This document shows positions 21,868 through 32,540 of a stretch of DNA of 64,000 bases, piece after piece. How positions within the stretch are numbered: position 1 is the stretch's first letter; each line of letters starts with the position of its first letter. The position numbers and the translations under genes were made by a program. The DNA is from Amphiura filiformis (Eukaryota; Echinodermata; Ophiuroidea; Amphilepidida; Amphiuridae): assembly GCF_039555335.1 (NCBI RefSeq), contig NC_092642.1:23355262-23419261 (forward strand), given 5' to 3'. A model generated the notes under the pieces. The model saw only the letters and a program-made list of their open reading frames with translations, ran no database searches and had not been told where the DNA came from.

Positions 21868-24280
21868 TACACGGCAGTTTCCATATGGCAGTTTCACTCC
21901 CATTGAAACACGATAATTAGGTTTGCCGATTCGTGCGTTCAGTTTTTGTTTTCTCCACTGATGAAATACGCACGAAATTGACTAAACGCCACGGCTCGAT
22001 CGCTGTACTGCACACAATAATCGAAGCGGTGCGCCATGTAAGATAAAGTTGCTTTCAAACTCTGATAAAACAGTGCCAAAACAGAAAGCAAGTATAAGGA
22101 GCCTTATAAGGTACATAATACTCAATGTTTTTGTCATTTATTGGAATAAAACAATGTTTTTAAGTTTGAAATTTTTTACAATAAAATCACAAAAAAATTG
22201 CACCCTTTCACATTGATTTTATTGTTTGTCTAAACATGCAATGTACAATCAAAGATATTTCAAGACTGACACTTCAATAAACAGTGGGAATGTATGTTAC
22301 TACAAAATGAGGCGTGTTATTAACTAACTTTTGAAAAATTAGAACTAGGCCAACAGAATATGAAGAGATATCACTTAATTAAGTCACCCCTTTTCACTGT
22401 TAATTGCGCGTGTTTGCCACAAACACGCACAAACTCGGCTGCGGCGACCGCTGCATGCATGCGATGCATGAGTAGGCCTACTGAACACGCATGTTTTACA
22501 GCATCTTGTACGCGGACGCCCAAGAAAGAAATAATCCAAGTCAGAACTCAGTTGTATTATGAAATCCTACAGCATATTAAATATAAAAAATATTTAATCA
22601 CTTTTACGAAATCCAACCCTGGTCCATGGACTGGGCATAGTTCAACATACTAGTTTTAGTTCTTTGCATTTGCTGATGCACCTCATGTTGTTGATGCACC
22701 GCATACACTGGCCATATTCATCATATTACTTAAGCCACGTAATAACATGTATATGCAATGTGTTTATAAATGATAACCAAGAGCTTTTTAACATGTCTTT
22801 TCATTCCAACAATTTTAGAAACAAAGTAAGGGAACAAAGAAGAAACATAACAAAATGTTTAATTTGAAATCTCCAAAAATCGGCGAGGGCAGAGACGATA
22901 GGCCTACGTGTTATTTATTTTACTTGGCCTTAAAACATGTTCAAGTTTTGAATTTGCAAAATCTATCAGAATCACTTTTTTTTCCTTTCGACTCAGAATC
23001 ACTCTTTGTTTACAAACATCATTTCCATACAATTGGTTACACACATCATGACAGTGATCATGACCCATAGTTGACCGCTAATAACCCCAATGTTATGGTA
23101 CAAGTACGCGCACATGACAGTCAATGCACTAACCTGACCGCTTGATAACCCCTAGGATAGTACAGATGCGCGCATCATGATGTACAAGCACTACAGCATG
23201 AGTGTACAAAATGTACCACATGCGGTATTAAATACACATGACAAGACAAGTTACAAAATATTACGAGTCAAACACAGTCAGTTTATAAATATTATAAATG
23301 TGGTTTGGTTTTATTTTAAAATCAATACAAAGGTTTGTTTTTTCTTTGGTTTGTTTTTTGTTTGTTTGATTGTTGTTTGTTTGTTTGTTTTTATTACTCT
23401 CCAAAGCAATGCAAATGGAATTCATTGTGTTAGTCACTGTTGACATAATGATTTCATATAGTTTTATTATAAATCACGTGAAGAAAAATAATCTCATCAA
23501 TAAATGACTAAATTATGAAAAGAAGAAAAACTATTAATAAATGCATTTTTATAGACCATGCACAATGTGCTTTTTGTTTGCTTATTGTTTGTTTTATAGA
23601 AACTTTATTTTGCTTTCTTAAATATCTTGGTTACATTTTTGTTTCTGATATATGAAATAATTTCTCAATAAACAAATTGCTTTATAATTCATATTTCCAT
23701 CTACATGTAAATATAAATAAAAGTCCACATAAAAAATGCATGCTATTGAAGGCCTATTCTTTGAAAAGAAATGAATTTCCTACCAAGCATGCAAGGCCTT
23801 TGTATAGTATTCAATCACTGTACAGTTTAAAAATGTTATGAACATTCTGTTGACATTTCACGGGGTCTTCATTTCATTAGAAAATTTTAGAACATAAAAT
23901 TGTTTTGATAATTTGTAAACACAAGATTCAAAACTTTGTAAACAAAAATTATATTTAAAACACTTACCAAATGATTCAGCACTTGAACTACTGTCTGTTA
24001 TATTTCAATGATTTATAAGGTATCATGCAGCCTTGAGGATTCCAAACATCCAGAAATGTCTTTCTTCGTGTCAATTTCTTTGAAGACTCTTTGAGGTTAT
24101 CAGTTTCAAATAATTATATTTATTATATTGCACATCAACATCGGATGAATTTGTTTAATTTGCCGTTGTATTTATTGTAGCTCTGAAATGAGCTGTATGG
24201 AATTTTTCTCTCCTTGTTTTATAATCCTTCCTTACAAGGAATGGTTGAAACCATTCTAATATTATAACTTTCTAAACCCG
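21868..24280. other. SOD intron 3, left part, no gene recognised
   Basis: This begins at the breakpoint of the split family Q MITE. It contains a CpG-richer patch at 22400-22530 (CGCGTG, GCATGCATGCGATGCATGA) and a TTTG-rich tract at 23330-23395. Short frames here have no supporting motif. Confidence 0.4.
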
Positions 24281-24910
24281 TCTCAGGCTTCAACAAAGCT
24301 GTCCTGTAATCTCGTTATTTTCATTTGTCCCGTTTGTCCAGCAGATATCCAATAAGCCCAATTCTTGTCTTTCTAGATCCTCTGTAAAATTAAAAAAAGA
24401 ATAGAAAAACAAAACAAACATAAATATATAAAATAGTTAAGAGTCATCTATCTTGATTTATACCAAGGAAAAAATTGTTCATACAATTATCACATACAGT
24501 AGACTAGAGCTTCAAATGACAATGAGGACAGAAAATAACATGTAGCTGATTTCTATAGATTTTTAAAAAGTAGGGCCTATAGGCCTATTAATATTTTTTT
24601 TAAAGAAATTAAAACAGACCAAAGTGGATATTCAATTATCATTAGGCCTACAAGCATGCAAGTTGGCTGCTGCTTGTTGCATCTAAAGGCCCAATCACTT
24701 ACAAATATGATGCCGAAATTTTTATTGTAAATTCTATGAATTGATCATTCATGTTGGTATTTCTTCCCAATTCCCAGTTTATTATTACTTAGATGGGCCT
24801 AATCAGTTAAACCAGCAAATAAATAGATAATATAATAGTTCTATGGGATATCAATAAAGTATAAAATAATAATTTACATCTCAAAACACCAACAACATCA
24901 TAAAACTTAC

Positions 24911-25125
24911 CGTATGCATATTCCACAGTGCACTGAGTGAATGTCCTACGCAGCGGTCCTGTTCAGTGTGCTTGCCGGCTTGTCCCCCGGAGTGTAGCTG
25001 TGTCAGTATGCCTATCTCTTGCCGTGTTACGCACGCATTGCTACGGCTGCATTGCCGTGCAGATGTTCTTTCTGGTGAAAAATGACCGCACTTTGGCGTT
25101 CCGTTCTGATACAAATTGCGATGGC
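24911..25125 (-). other. Candidate splice-bounded open frame inside SOD intron 3
   Basis: On the minus strand, TCTTTTCTAG precedes and GTAAGT follows a 215-base stretch that stays open in one frame. It contains CGHFSPERTSARQCSRSNAC and ends SALWNMHT in phase 0, which would join in frame to SOD exon 4. It is more CpG-rich than its surroundings. A plausible further acceptor (TTTTACAG before 24381) leads to an early stop. It could be an alternative SOD exon, an exon of a noncoding transcript, or chance. I do not recognise the peptide. Confidence 0.22.
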
Positions 25126-25472
25126 CTAGAAAAGATTTTGTGTTCCTTGGTTATATTAGGCCCTGTTCCGACTATAGCATGTTTCTCAAGTCTCTGTTGA
25201 GGGACTTAGTAATAATATCGGTGTTCCAAAACAAGCATCATTGTACAATATGCATCATGACGATGTATGTGTCATTCCGAAGGTTCACAAACAAACTTGA
25301 TTCCATCAAATTTAGAAAAAGCAGAATTGATGTCATTTTACCCAAAGACGTAGCACCTTGTAATCTACGGTAATCTTTGATTTCAAGTCATTTTATGCTT
25401 TGGTTCACGTATTAGATCCCTGTAAAATCACAAGCGGCTAGGGGACGCAGGGGTAACCTTGTCAATCAATTA

Positions 25473-25655
25473 GAGAATAAATGATAGGATTTTGTCTTTT
25501 GCCTATCAATATCGTGTCATAATGGATGGGCTGGCCAATATTTTGAGTAGTGGATGCCGGCGCAGCCGGTATCCACTACGATAAAAATATTGGCCAGCCC
25601 ATCCATTATGACACGCTCTTGGATAGGCAAAACACAAAATCCTATCTTTTATTCT
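25473..25655 (+). mobile_element. Foldback palindrome, family F-like (copy 2)
   Basis: A nearly perfect palindrome of about 85-base arms. The left arm carries GATAGGATTTTGTC and GGATGGGCTGGCCAATATTT, and the right arm carries the complements. The centre is a GC-rich GATGCCGGCGCAGCCGGTATC. A CpG-rich stretch follows at 25780-25910. Confidence 0.8.
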
Positions 25656-26092
25656 CATTCTTATTTAGTTTTAATGTAATTTTTGCGAGAAAAACTGCCT
25701 TTTTTCAGAAAGAAATAAAGTAACTTTTGTGAGGACATCCCCGTTGTTTTAAATGAACGAAACCATCACGAACATCTAAGCCGCCGAATCGCGTTCTTGG
25801 TTCTCGCACGTGTATTACGCGAACGGCATTATCGCGCGATCATTGAGGAGCAACAAGCGTGCCGCCGTTGCGTGGCGGCCTGCGCCCTGACTAATATCAC
25901 TATCAACTATTGTGAGATATTATACACCAGAAAACCAATCAAATTACGTGAATTCTTTACAAGACGCACCCATTGAATAAGAATGGTTATTCTATTGTCC
26001 ACCAAAGTTAAGCTTATGACATCACCAATACGTTTATATCCATGATCAATAGGCAATTATCCCCAGAGGACCACTGTGCGAAATTGACCAAG

Positions 26093-26291
26093 TTTAGCCT
26101 CATCCCCCAACTTTTCTCAAAAAAAGTTGAGATTTTTATATCGCTGGAAACCTCTGGCTACATAATGTTTATGTACAAAATATCTCTTGCAGATTAATTC
26201 GTTTAGCTAAGATATCGTGAAATTTGAATTTTGTTCTGGTGCACCAGAACGAAATTACAACGCATTGTATGGGCGGCCGTGAGGGCCAAAA
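26093..26291 (-). mobile_element. Family T terminal fragment joined to array A
   Basis: On the minus strand this matches the right end of the family T element (ACATAAACATTATGTAGCC, AAATCTCAACTTTT), then meets GGGCGGCCGTGAGGGCCAAA just before array A. The distal TIR itself is replaced by unrelated sequence, so the copy is broken. Confidence 0.7.
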
Positions 26292-27908
26292 GGGTCTCAA
26301 AACTACACAAGGGTCTCAAAAGTACAATAAGGTCTCAAAAACACATAAAGGTCTCAGAAATAAACACACAGTAATGTCTCAATAGCACAATACGGTCTTA
26401 AAAACAGAGAAAGGTCTCAGAAACAAACACACACAACAATGTCTCAATAGTATAATAAGGTCTCAGAAACAGGGAAAGGTCTCAAATACAGAGAAAAGTC
26501 TCAAAAACAGAGAAAGGTCTCAAAAACAGAGAGGTCTCAAATACAGAGAAAGGTCTCAAAAACAGAGAAAGGTCTCAAAAACAGAGAAAGGTCTCAAATA
26601 CAGAGAAAGGTATCAAAAACAGAGAAAGGTCTCAAAAACATAGAAAGGTCTCAAAAACAGAGAAAGGTCTCAAACACAGAGAAAGGTCTCAAAAACAGAG
26701 AAAGGTCTCAAAAACAGAAAGGTCTCAAAAACAGAGAAAGGTCTCAAACACAGAGAAAGGTCTCAAAAAAAGAGAAAGGTCTCAAAAACAGAGAAAGATC
26801 TCAAATACAGAGAAAGGTCTCAAAAACAGAGAAAGGTCTCAAAAACAGAGAAAGGTCTCAAAAACAGAGAACGGTCTCAAAAACAGAGGTCTCAAATACA
26901 GAGAAAGGTTTCAAATGCAGAGAAAGGTCTCAAAAACAGAGAAAGGTCTCAAAAACAGAGAAAGGTCTCAAAAACACGTTATGGTCTCAAAAACACGTTA
27001 TGGTCTCAAAAACACGTTATGGTCTCAAAAACACGTTATGGTCTCAAAAACACGTTATGGTCTCAAAACACGTTATGGTCTCAAAAACACGTTATGGTCT
27101 CAAAAACACATTATGGTCTCAAAAACACGTTACTCAAAAACACGTTATGATCTCAAAAACACGTTATGGTCTCAAAACACGTTATGGTCTCAAAAACACG
27201 TTATGGTCTCAAAACACATTATGGTCTCAAAAACACGTTATGGTCTCAAAAACACGTTATGGTCTCAAAAACACGTTATGGTCTCAAAAACACGTTATGG
27301 TCTCAAAAACATGTTATGGTCTCAAAACACGTTATGGTCTCAAAAACACGTTATGTTCTCAAAAACACATTATGGTCAAAACACGATATGGTCTCAAAAA
27401 ACACGTTATGGTCTCAAAAACACGTTATGGTCTCAAAAACACGTTATGGTCTCAAAAACACGTTATGGTCTCAAAAACACGTTATGGTCTCAAAAACACG
27501 TTATGGTCTCAAAAACATGTTATGGTCTCAAAACACGTTATGGTCTCAAAAACACGTTATGGTCTCAAAAACACATTATGGTCACAAAAACACGTTATGG
27601 TCTCAAAAACACGTTATGGTCTCAAAAACACGTTATGGTCTCAAAAACACGTTATGGTCTCAAAAATACGTTATGGTCTCAAAAACACGTTATGGTCTCA
27701 AAACACGTTATGGTCTCAAAAACACACGTTATGGTCTCAAAAAACACATTATGGTCACAAAAACACGTTATGGTCTCAAAACACGTTATGGTCTCAAAAA
27801 CACATTATGGTCTCAAAAACACGTTATGGTCTCAAAAACACGTTATGGTCTCAAAAAAAACCAGAAAAGGTTTCAAAAACAGAGGAAGGTCTCAAAAACA
27901 GAGACCGT
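26292..27908 (+). repeat. 19-bp minisatellite array A
   Basis: About 85 tandem copies of a 19-base unit with a constant half, GGTCTCAAAAACA, and two variants of the other half. GGTCTCAAAAACAGAGAAA dominates 26451-26955 and GGTCTCAAAAACACGTTAT dominates 26956-27860. The first 160 bases are diverged, and a few units lose a base. None of the forward frames meets a stop in the unit, so open frames up to 415 codons cross the array, but these are 19-residue echoes of a 57-base cycle and not a gene. Confidence 0.95.
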
Positions 27909-28150
27909 TATATGTGCAGTACCGCATACAGTACTATACTGCACACATCAGCAGGCGAAACTACACATTCCGTCACGCACTTCCGCATGAGGAACTACAT
28001 ATCCCAACTTGCATTTCCGCATGCGGTGATGTAGGTCGGGATGTGCAGTTCCGCATGGGGAACTGCAATATTTTTGGTGTATTTCCTCATGGGGAATTTC
28101 GGTATATAGGCCTATGGATGGGTCATTTTGTTTTCAAAATTTTCTTAATT
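27909..28150 (+). repeat. TTCCGCATG-type palindromic motif cluster next to array A
   Basis: Tandem-like 30-45 base segments each contain a TTCCGCATGNGGAA palindrome (near 27980, 28013, 28050, 28086) and GTGCAGTACCGCATACAG at the start. The same segment in reverse lies at 32355-32535 beside array B, so it belongs to the shared element. Confidence 0.75.
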
Positions 28151-30605
28151 TCTTCTATATAAATAAATGGAAGTCGCTAAATCTTGTCCAGAAGCAGGCT
28201 CCGAGATGCTTTCACTTTCAGCTCTGATTTATTCGTACATTGATCGGGTACATATTGCCATTAAACCATCTGACGTTCATTTTTGCAAAACTATTCAATC
28301 ACTATGGAAATAACAAAAAAAATGGTCTGTTGCTAGGCCGTTGAGGTCAATAACCTTATTGGTCAGGTCATGACAGCAAACGCGTCAAATGCAAGCGCTG
28401 TCCAACACGCGCGGTAAGTGGCCAGTCACGCATCTGCGCGTACACGGCACCATAGTTTTACGCGCATTGCGGCGCATGGTATGGACGCACTTAATGTAGG
28501 CCTACACATAGGGGCATATACATAATAGGCCTACATGACTGACTGCTTCTCTGAAACAGTGGCGGATCCAGGAATGTGGGAAGGGGGCACACTCTAAGTT
28601 TTTGCCGCCACCTTTTTGAATGGCCACGAAGCACCGTTGTGTCGCGCGCCGTGCAGCCGTCTGTGTCCCCGCAGAATTGGAAACTTGGTCAAAGCAAAGG
28701 CCTTGAAGCCATTTCGGGGGATCATTGGGTGTAAGCTGATAAAAAGGGGGGGTCATTGGGTGACAGTTTTCCACTTTTCAGAGGGAATGTTAAACTGTGG
28801 CCAACAGAGTCGTTCAACTGTTCAGTATAGCCCGAAAAGATTAAATGTTAGGGTGGGTGAGCCCACTTTAGTGGAACTTTGAAAGTCCACATTTTTGAAA
28901 TTCTGCGGCCCCGCAAATAAATCCTGGCTATAATGTAGGCCTAGCTATTAACAACACGGGCTCGCTTAAAATGTTTTGCTGCAACTTTGAAACAAGTTGC
29001 TTACATGTTTTATACCATTATAACCCGAAATTGAAACGTTTTCTTGCAAACTCTTCTAACATTAATGTTTTATGTTTGTTGGGATAAAGTTAAAATCAAC
29101 CATTTTGTCACGAGCTGTTTCAAAAGAAATCTGAGGGATTGAGTGAGTATAACAACATTATCACAGGTCTGGATATTCACTTAGAGTTTAGCTTCTTTAA
29201 TATGACAGGAGCTAACATAAAAAAATTATGATTATCAAGCTAACATGATCATTACTAATACTGGATGAATACACCAAGACACCATGATTATCATCACCGT
29301 TTACCATGTTTACTAACCACTCCCGTTTACTAACCGCTCCCGTTTACTAACCGCTCCCTAACCGCTCCCGTTTACTCAACTAGCGGGGTGCTTGCGGTTG
29401 TAAGTTGTAAAAACTAAGACAATTTGTGTTAGATTTGGCCAAAACTTTTGTCCAAATTTCTTACAAAATTACAAGTTGGACTTAAAAAGTCTTATCATAT
29501 AATGCGATTGAAAAGAAATTTTGCATATTTGAACACGTTCCTAACGTTTTCCTACACCTTTCAGGGTGTAATATAGAAACGTTGCCCAAAATATATGTGC
29601 CAAAAATTGCTTGCTCCCCCTCCCCCACCCTTTCGACCTGCCAAAAATTACCTGACCCGCCCTTTCGACCTGCCAAAAATGCTCCCCTTTGACATGCCAA
29701 AAATCTTTGCGTCCCCCTATAATTCACCACCCCGGCCCCGGGGTACAATTTATTGCACCACCCCTGACAAGTTCAGGCGCCTAGAGGTGTAAATGAATTG
29801 AATAGAAATTTAGTATGAAATGGGTCTATTGAGAAGATTTATCAATTTTGTCCAGGTATTTGGAACATGGGATCACTCATCTGCAGGGTCCACCCCATAA
29901 TCCATGTTGGACATTTTCAAAACAACTTGCACCTCCCCTCATCAAAACAAAACTTCACTGAAACCCTCAGTTTTTGGCAAAAATCAATGCCTGTTTTACA
30001 CCACAGAAAAAAGTCTTCTTTGTGCAAGGGGTAAATGTGAAAGATAAAAAGCATCACAAAGAGAATATTTTGAGGCAATTTATGAATTGTTTTCAGCTCA
30101 AAAACATTGACATATTTTGCTTAAAATTGTTTACCTTATAAATTTGGGTGTTTTTTTCTTGTTTCACCCCTTGCCATTAAAAAAGCTCAACAATTAACTT
30201 GTCTAATATTGATCAGCCCTTACACCAGTCACCATGAACACAAACGCATAGATACATGTTAAATTGTATTCTTATTTACAAGTCACTTTATTTTTCTAAA
30301 CACACACAAGTATTCCATTGCAACATGTGGTCAGTATACATGTATGATTCAAACAAAAATACACAAAGTTGTAAAACCTAAAGCATGTGTTACATTTTTA
30401 GAATTATTAATAAATTTGTTGCTTAAAATTATCAAATTTTACTAGCAGTGCCCGTATTATTTTGAATATGCATTATTAACATTAAAAGTTGGGTTGTTTG
30501 TCTGTCACATTTTAATTGATTTAAGGAATATCAACAAGGAATTACAAGAATCATAACAAATCAGCCATGAAAGTGAAAATTTTAGCTCTTTTGACCTTGG
30601 GAACT
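28151..30605. other. SOD intron 3, middle part, mostly unassigned
   Basis: No gene was recognised. A CpG-rich patch lies at 28380-28480. 28557-28936 begins CAGTGGCGGATCCAGGA and ends near AATCCTGGCTATAATG, probably a worn TIR element. 29310-29375 has short CCGTTTACTAACCGCTC repeats. 29595-29720 repeats TTTCGACCTGCCAAAAATT-like segments. Confidence 0.45.
28557..28936 (+). mobile_element. Probable TIR element with CAGTGGCGGATCC start
   Basis: The left end is the typical CAGTGGCGGATCCAGGA start of many short DNA transposons. The right end AATCCTGGCTATAATG is only a partial complement, so the boundary on that side is uncertain. Confidence 0.45.
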
Positions 30606-30856
30606 CAGGCCTGTAAATGGGGGAGTGGGGAGGGGTGCGACCACACCTTCACCCCCAGATTTGCATAAGTATACACAAAGTACGGTAACAAAATATCACA
30701 CTTTTGTGAGCATAGCAAGCAAAAAAATCAGGTTTTTTTTCGCATTTTTGGTCAAAAAAGGTGAAAGTTCCACTTTTCACAATATCACCCCCCTGAAAAA
30801 AGTGCACTTTCTCAAAATCAGCACCTCCAAAAAAATCCTGCGTACTACGGGCCTGA
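30606..30856 (+). mobile_element. ~250-bp MITE with TCAGGCCTGTA termini
   Basis: TCAGGCCTGTA at the left and TACGGGCCTGA at the right are complements with one mismatch. The interior shows the ACTTTTCACAATATCACCCC type of composition, with no gene. Confidence 0.65.
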
Positions 30857-31977
30857 AGGAACTGTGACAAGCCCTCTAAACTTACAGCTAAAGAGCATTA
30901 CTTCTTGTCATTTATATAAAGCACTTATGATTTAGAGCTAATAATTCTGTTTGTACTGAATTTATTCCTAAAAATCAAAGATTCTGAATCAGCACCCCAA
31001 AATTGACTAAGAACACTTCTCAAACCTTGTATAGCTCTCTGTGTAGACCCCAGTCCGAAACCCCGTCAGTCCGACACCAGCGCCTTAGACCACTCAGCTA
31101 TCAAGGCTTGATGGTGTCATGATGAAAATTTAAAAATATAATCGCAACTTCATTACTTCAACATACCACGTGACAAGCAAATACAGAAAAATATTTTGGA
31201 ATGTTATTTGTTTAAAAACATTAATGTGTATTAATAGCGCTCAATTGTTGATAACTGCGTGTTTTATAATAGGCCTACAGAAATAGGAATGAGGCTATAC
31301 ACGCACAATAGTATAGGCCTAATCGATTTTGATTCACACGTGATGCGCTACGAACTCGCCGTATACTAAAAGCATAGATGTGGCGTGGCGTGGCCTACCA
31401 TTTTTCTTGTAGCTTCTTTTATACACGTCGATGTTTTCATCAATTACACAATTAACCCATATTAGACCCCTAATTTTATTTCAGGAAATAAAAGATTAGA
31501 TTACCATAAAAACGAAACAGTTAGGCCTATCATTGGTTGGGTCTAATGTAATTTATACATGGAATTTTCAACGTTTTCTTCTATTGCCATTCTCGCTCAA
31601 TTAAAAAAATATTTTGGCGTATATAAAATTGAAATAAAATTCTCTGCCTCATAAAACGACATCAAATGTGCCACAATTGGGTATCACGAATCGTTATATA
31701 TGATGTGCAGTTAATCTTCATATTTTCTTTTATACAGAGGATGCTTCGGTTTTGACAGGAAAAATATTTTCTTGAAAACCCTCTCACTCGGTTATTTTAA
31801 AAAGGTAATTACGTTTCCCTAGAATGTGCAATAATTACAATTTAATTTTTTCTTATTCTAACAGCAAGCGTTTCTAAAATGCAGAATGGCGAAATGTGGT
31901 GTAGATATTAACAAACCATCTAACCCAATAAGTATGATAGGGCCTATATTGTGACGAGCTTAGTAACTGAATTTAGC
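30857..31977. other. SOD intron 3, unassigned
   Basis: Apart from the tRNA-like fragment at 31044-31108, nothing was recognised. Several GGCCTA-containing words occur, as elsewhere in this genome. No coding frame. Confidence 0.4.
31044..31108 (-). tRNA. Degenerate tRNA-like sequence
   Basis: The minus strand reads GATAGCTGAGTGGTCTAAGG, a good Pol III A box and D-arm of a Leu/Ser-type tRNA. About 30 bases later comes a worn B box (GGGTTTCGGACT). Stems are poorly paired and the 3' end is unclear, so a tRNA pseudogene or SINE remnant is inferred. Confidence 0.4.
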
Positions 31978-32310
31978 ATGTGATCCTAGCATCCTTTTTT
32001 TTTTCTTTTTTCAGTAGATATCCACGAAAAAAGCTTATTCACAAAATTTCAATCCGATTTTGCGTTTGCGAGTTATGCATGATTATGTGTATTACACTGC
32101 TCCACTGTTGTAATTTCGATCTGGTATACCGGTACCAGAACAAAATTCATTTTTTTCATGTCACGATATTTTTGCTAAATGAAATAATCTGCAAGAAATA
32201 TTTAGTACATAAACATTATGTAGCCAAAAGTTCCCAATGGTATAAAAATCTCAACTTCTTTTTTTGTTGAAAAAGTGGTGGGATGAGGCTGTGGATCACG
32301 AAATGCCCTT
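31978..32310 (+). mobile_element. Family T element, short copy without minisatellite
   Basis: Runs from GTGATCCTAGCATCC to GTGGATCACGAAATGCCCTT, with TTAA at 32311-32314. The left TIR is worn. It shares the middle (GATATCCACGAAAAAAG, ACATAAACATTATGTAGCC) with 19077-19603 and adjoins the array B element. Confidence 0.75.
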
Positions 32311-32354
32311 TTAACTGCATGTCAAAGCACGTAGCCATTTGACTAAAATTTTTG

Positions 32355-32540
32355 ATTAATACATCCAATTTGAAATGTACCAAAATTGCATTTCCCTTGC
32401 GGAAATACACCAAACATATTGCAGTTCCCCATACGGAAATACACCAAAAATATTGCTGTTCCCCATGCGGAACTGCAAGCGGATGTTGCAGTACTGTATG
32501 CGGTACTGCATATATACGGTCGGTTGTTATACCTGATTTG
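32355..32540 (-). repeat. TTCCGCATG-type motif cluster next to array B
   Basis: On the minus strand it shows the same GTATTTCCGYATGGGGAACT series and GCAGTACCGCATACAGTACT segment as 27909-28150, confirming that arrays A and B sit in copies of one element in opposite orientation. Confidence 0.75.

Noticed and set aside
22360..22653. A 97-codon frame with several cysteines
   Set aside because: No splice sites or recognised domain, inside SOD intron 3 on the opposite strand. Cysteine content follows from local GCATG-rich composition.
26292..27908. CRISPR-like regular repeats
   Set aside because: Units are contiguous 19-mers without unique spacers, and the genome is eukaryotic.
26915..28162. 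A 415-codon open frame
   Set aside because: It is the 19-bp minisatellite read through. The same peptide cycle appears in the other forward frames.
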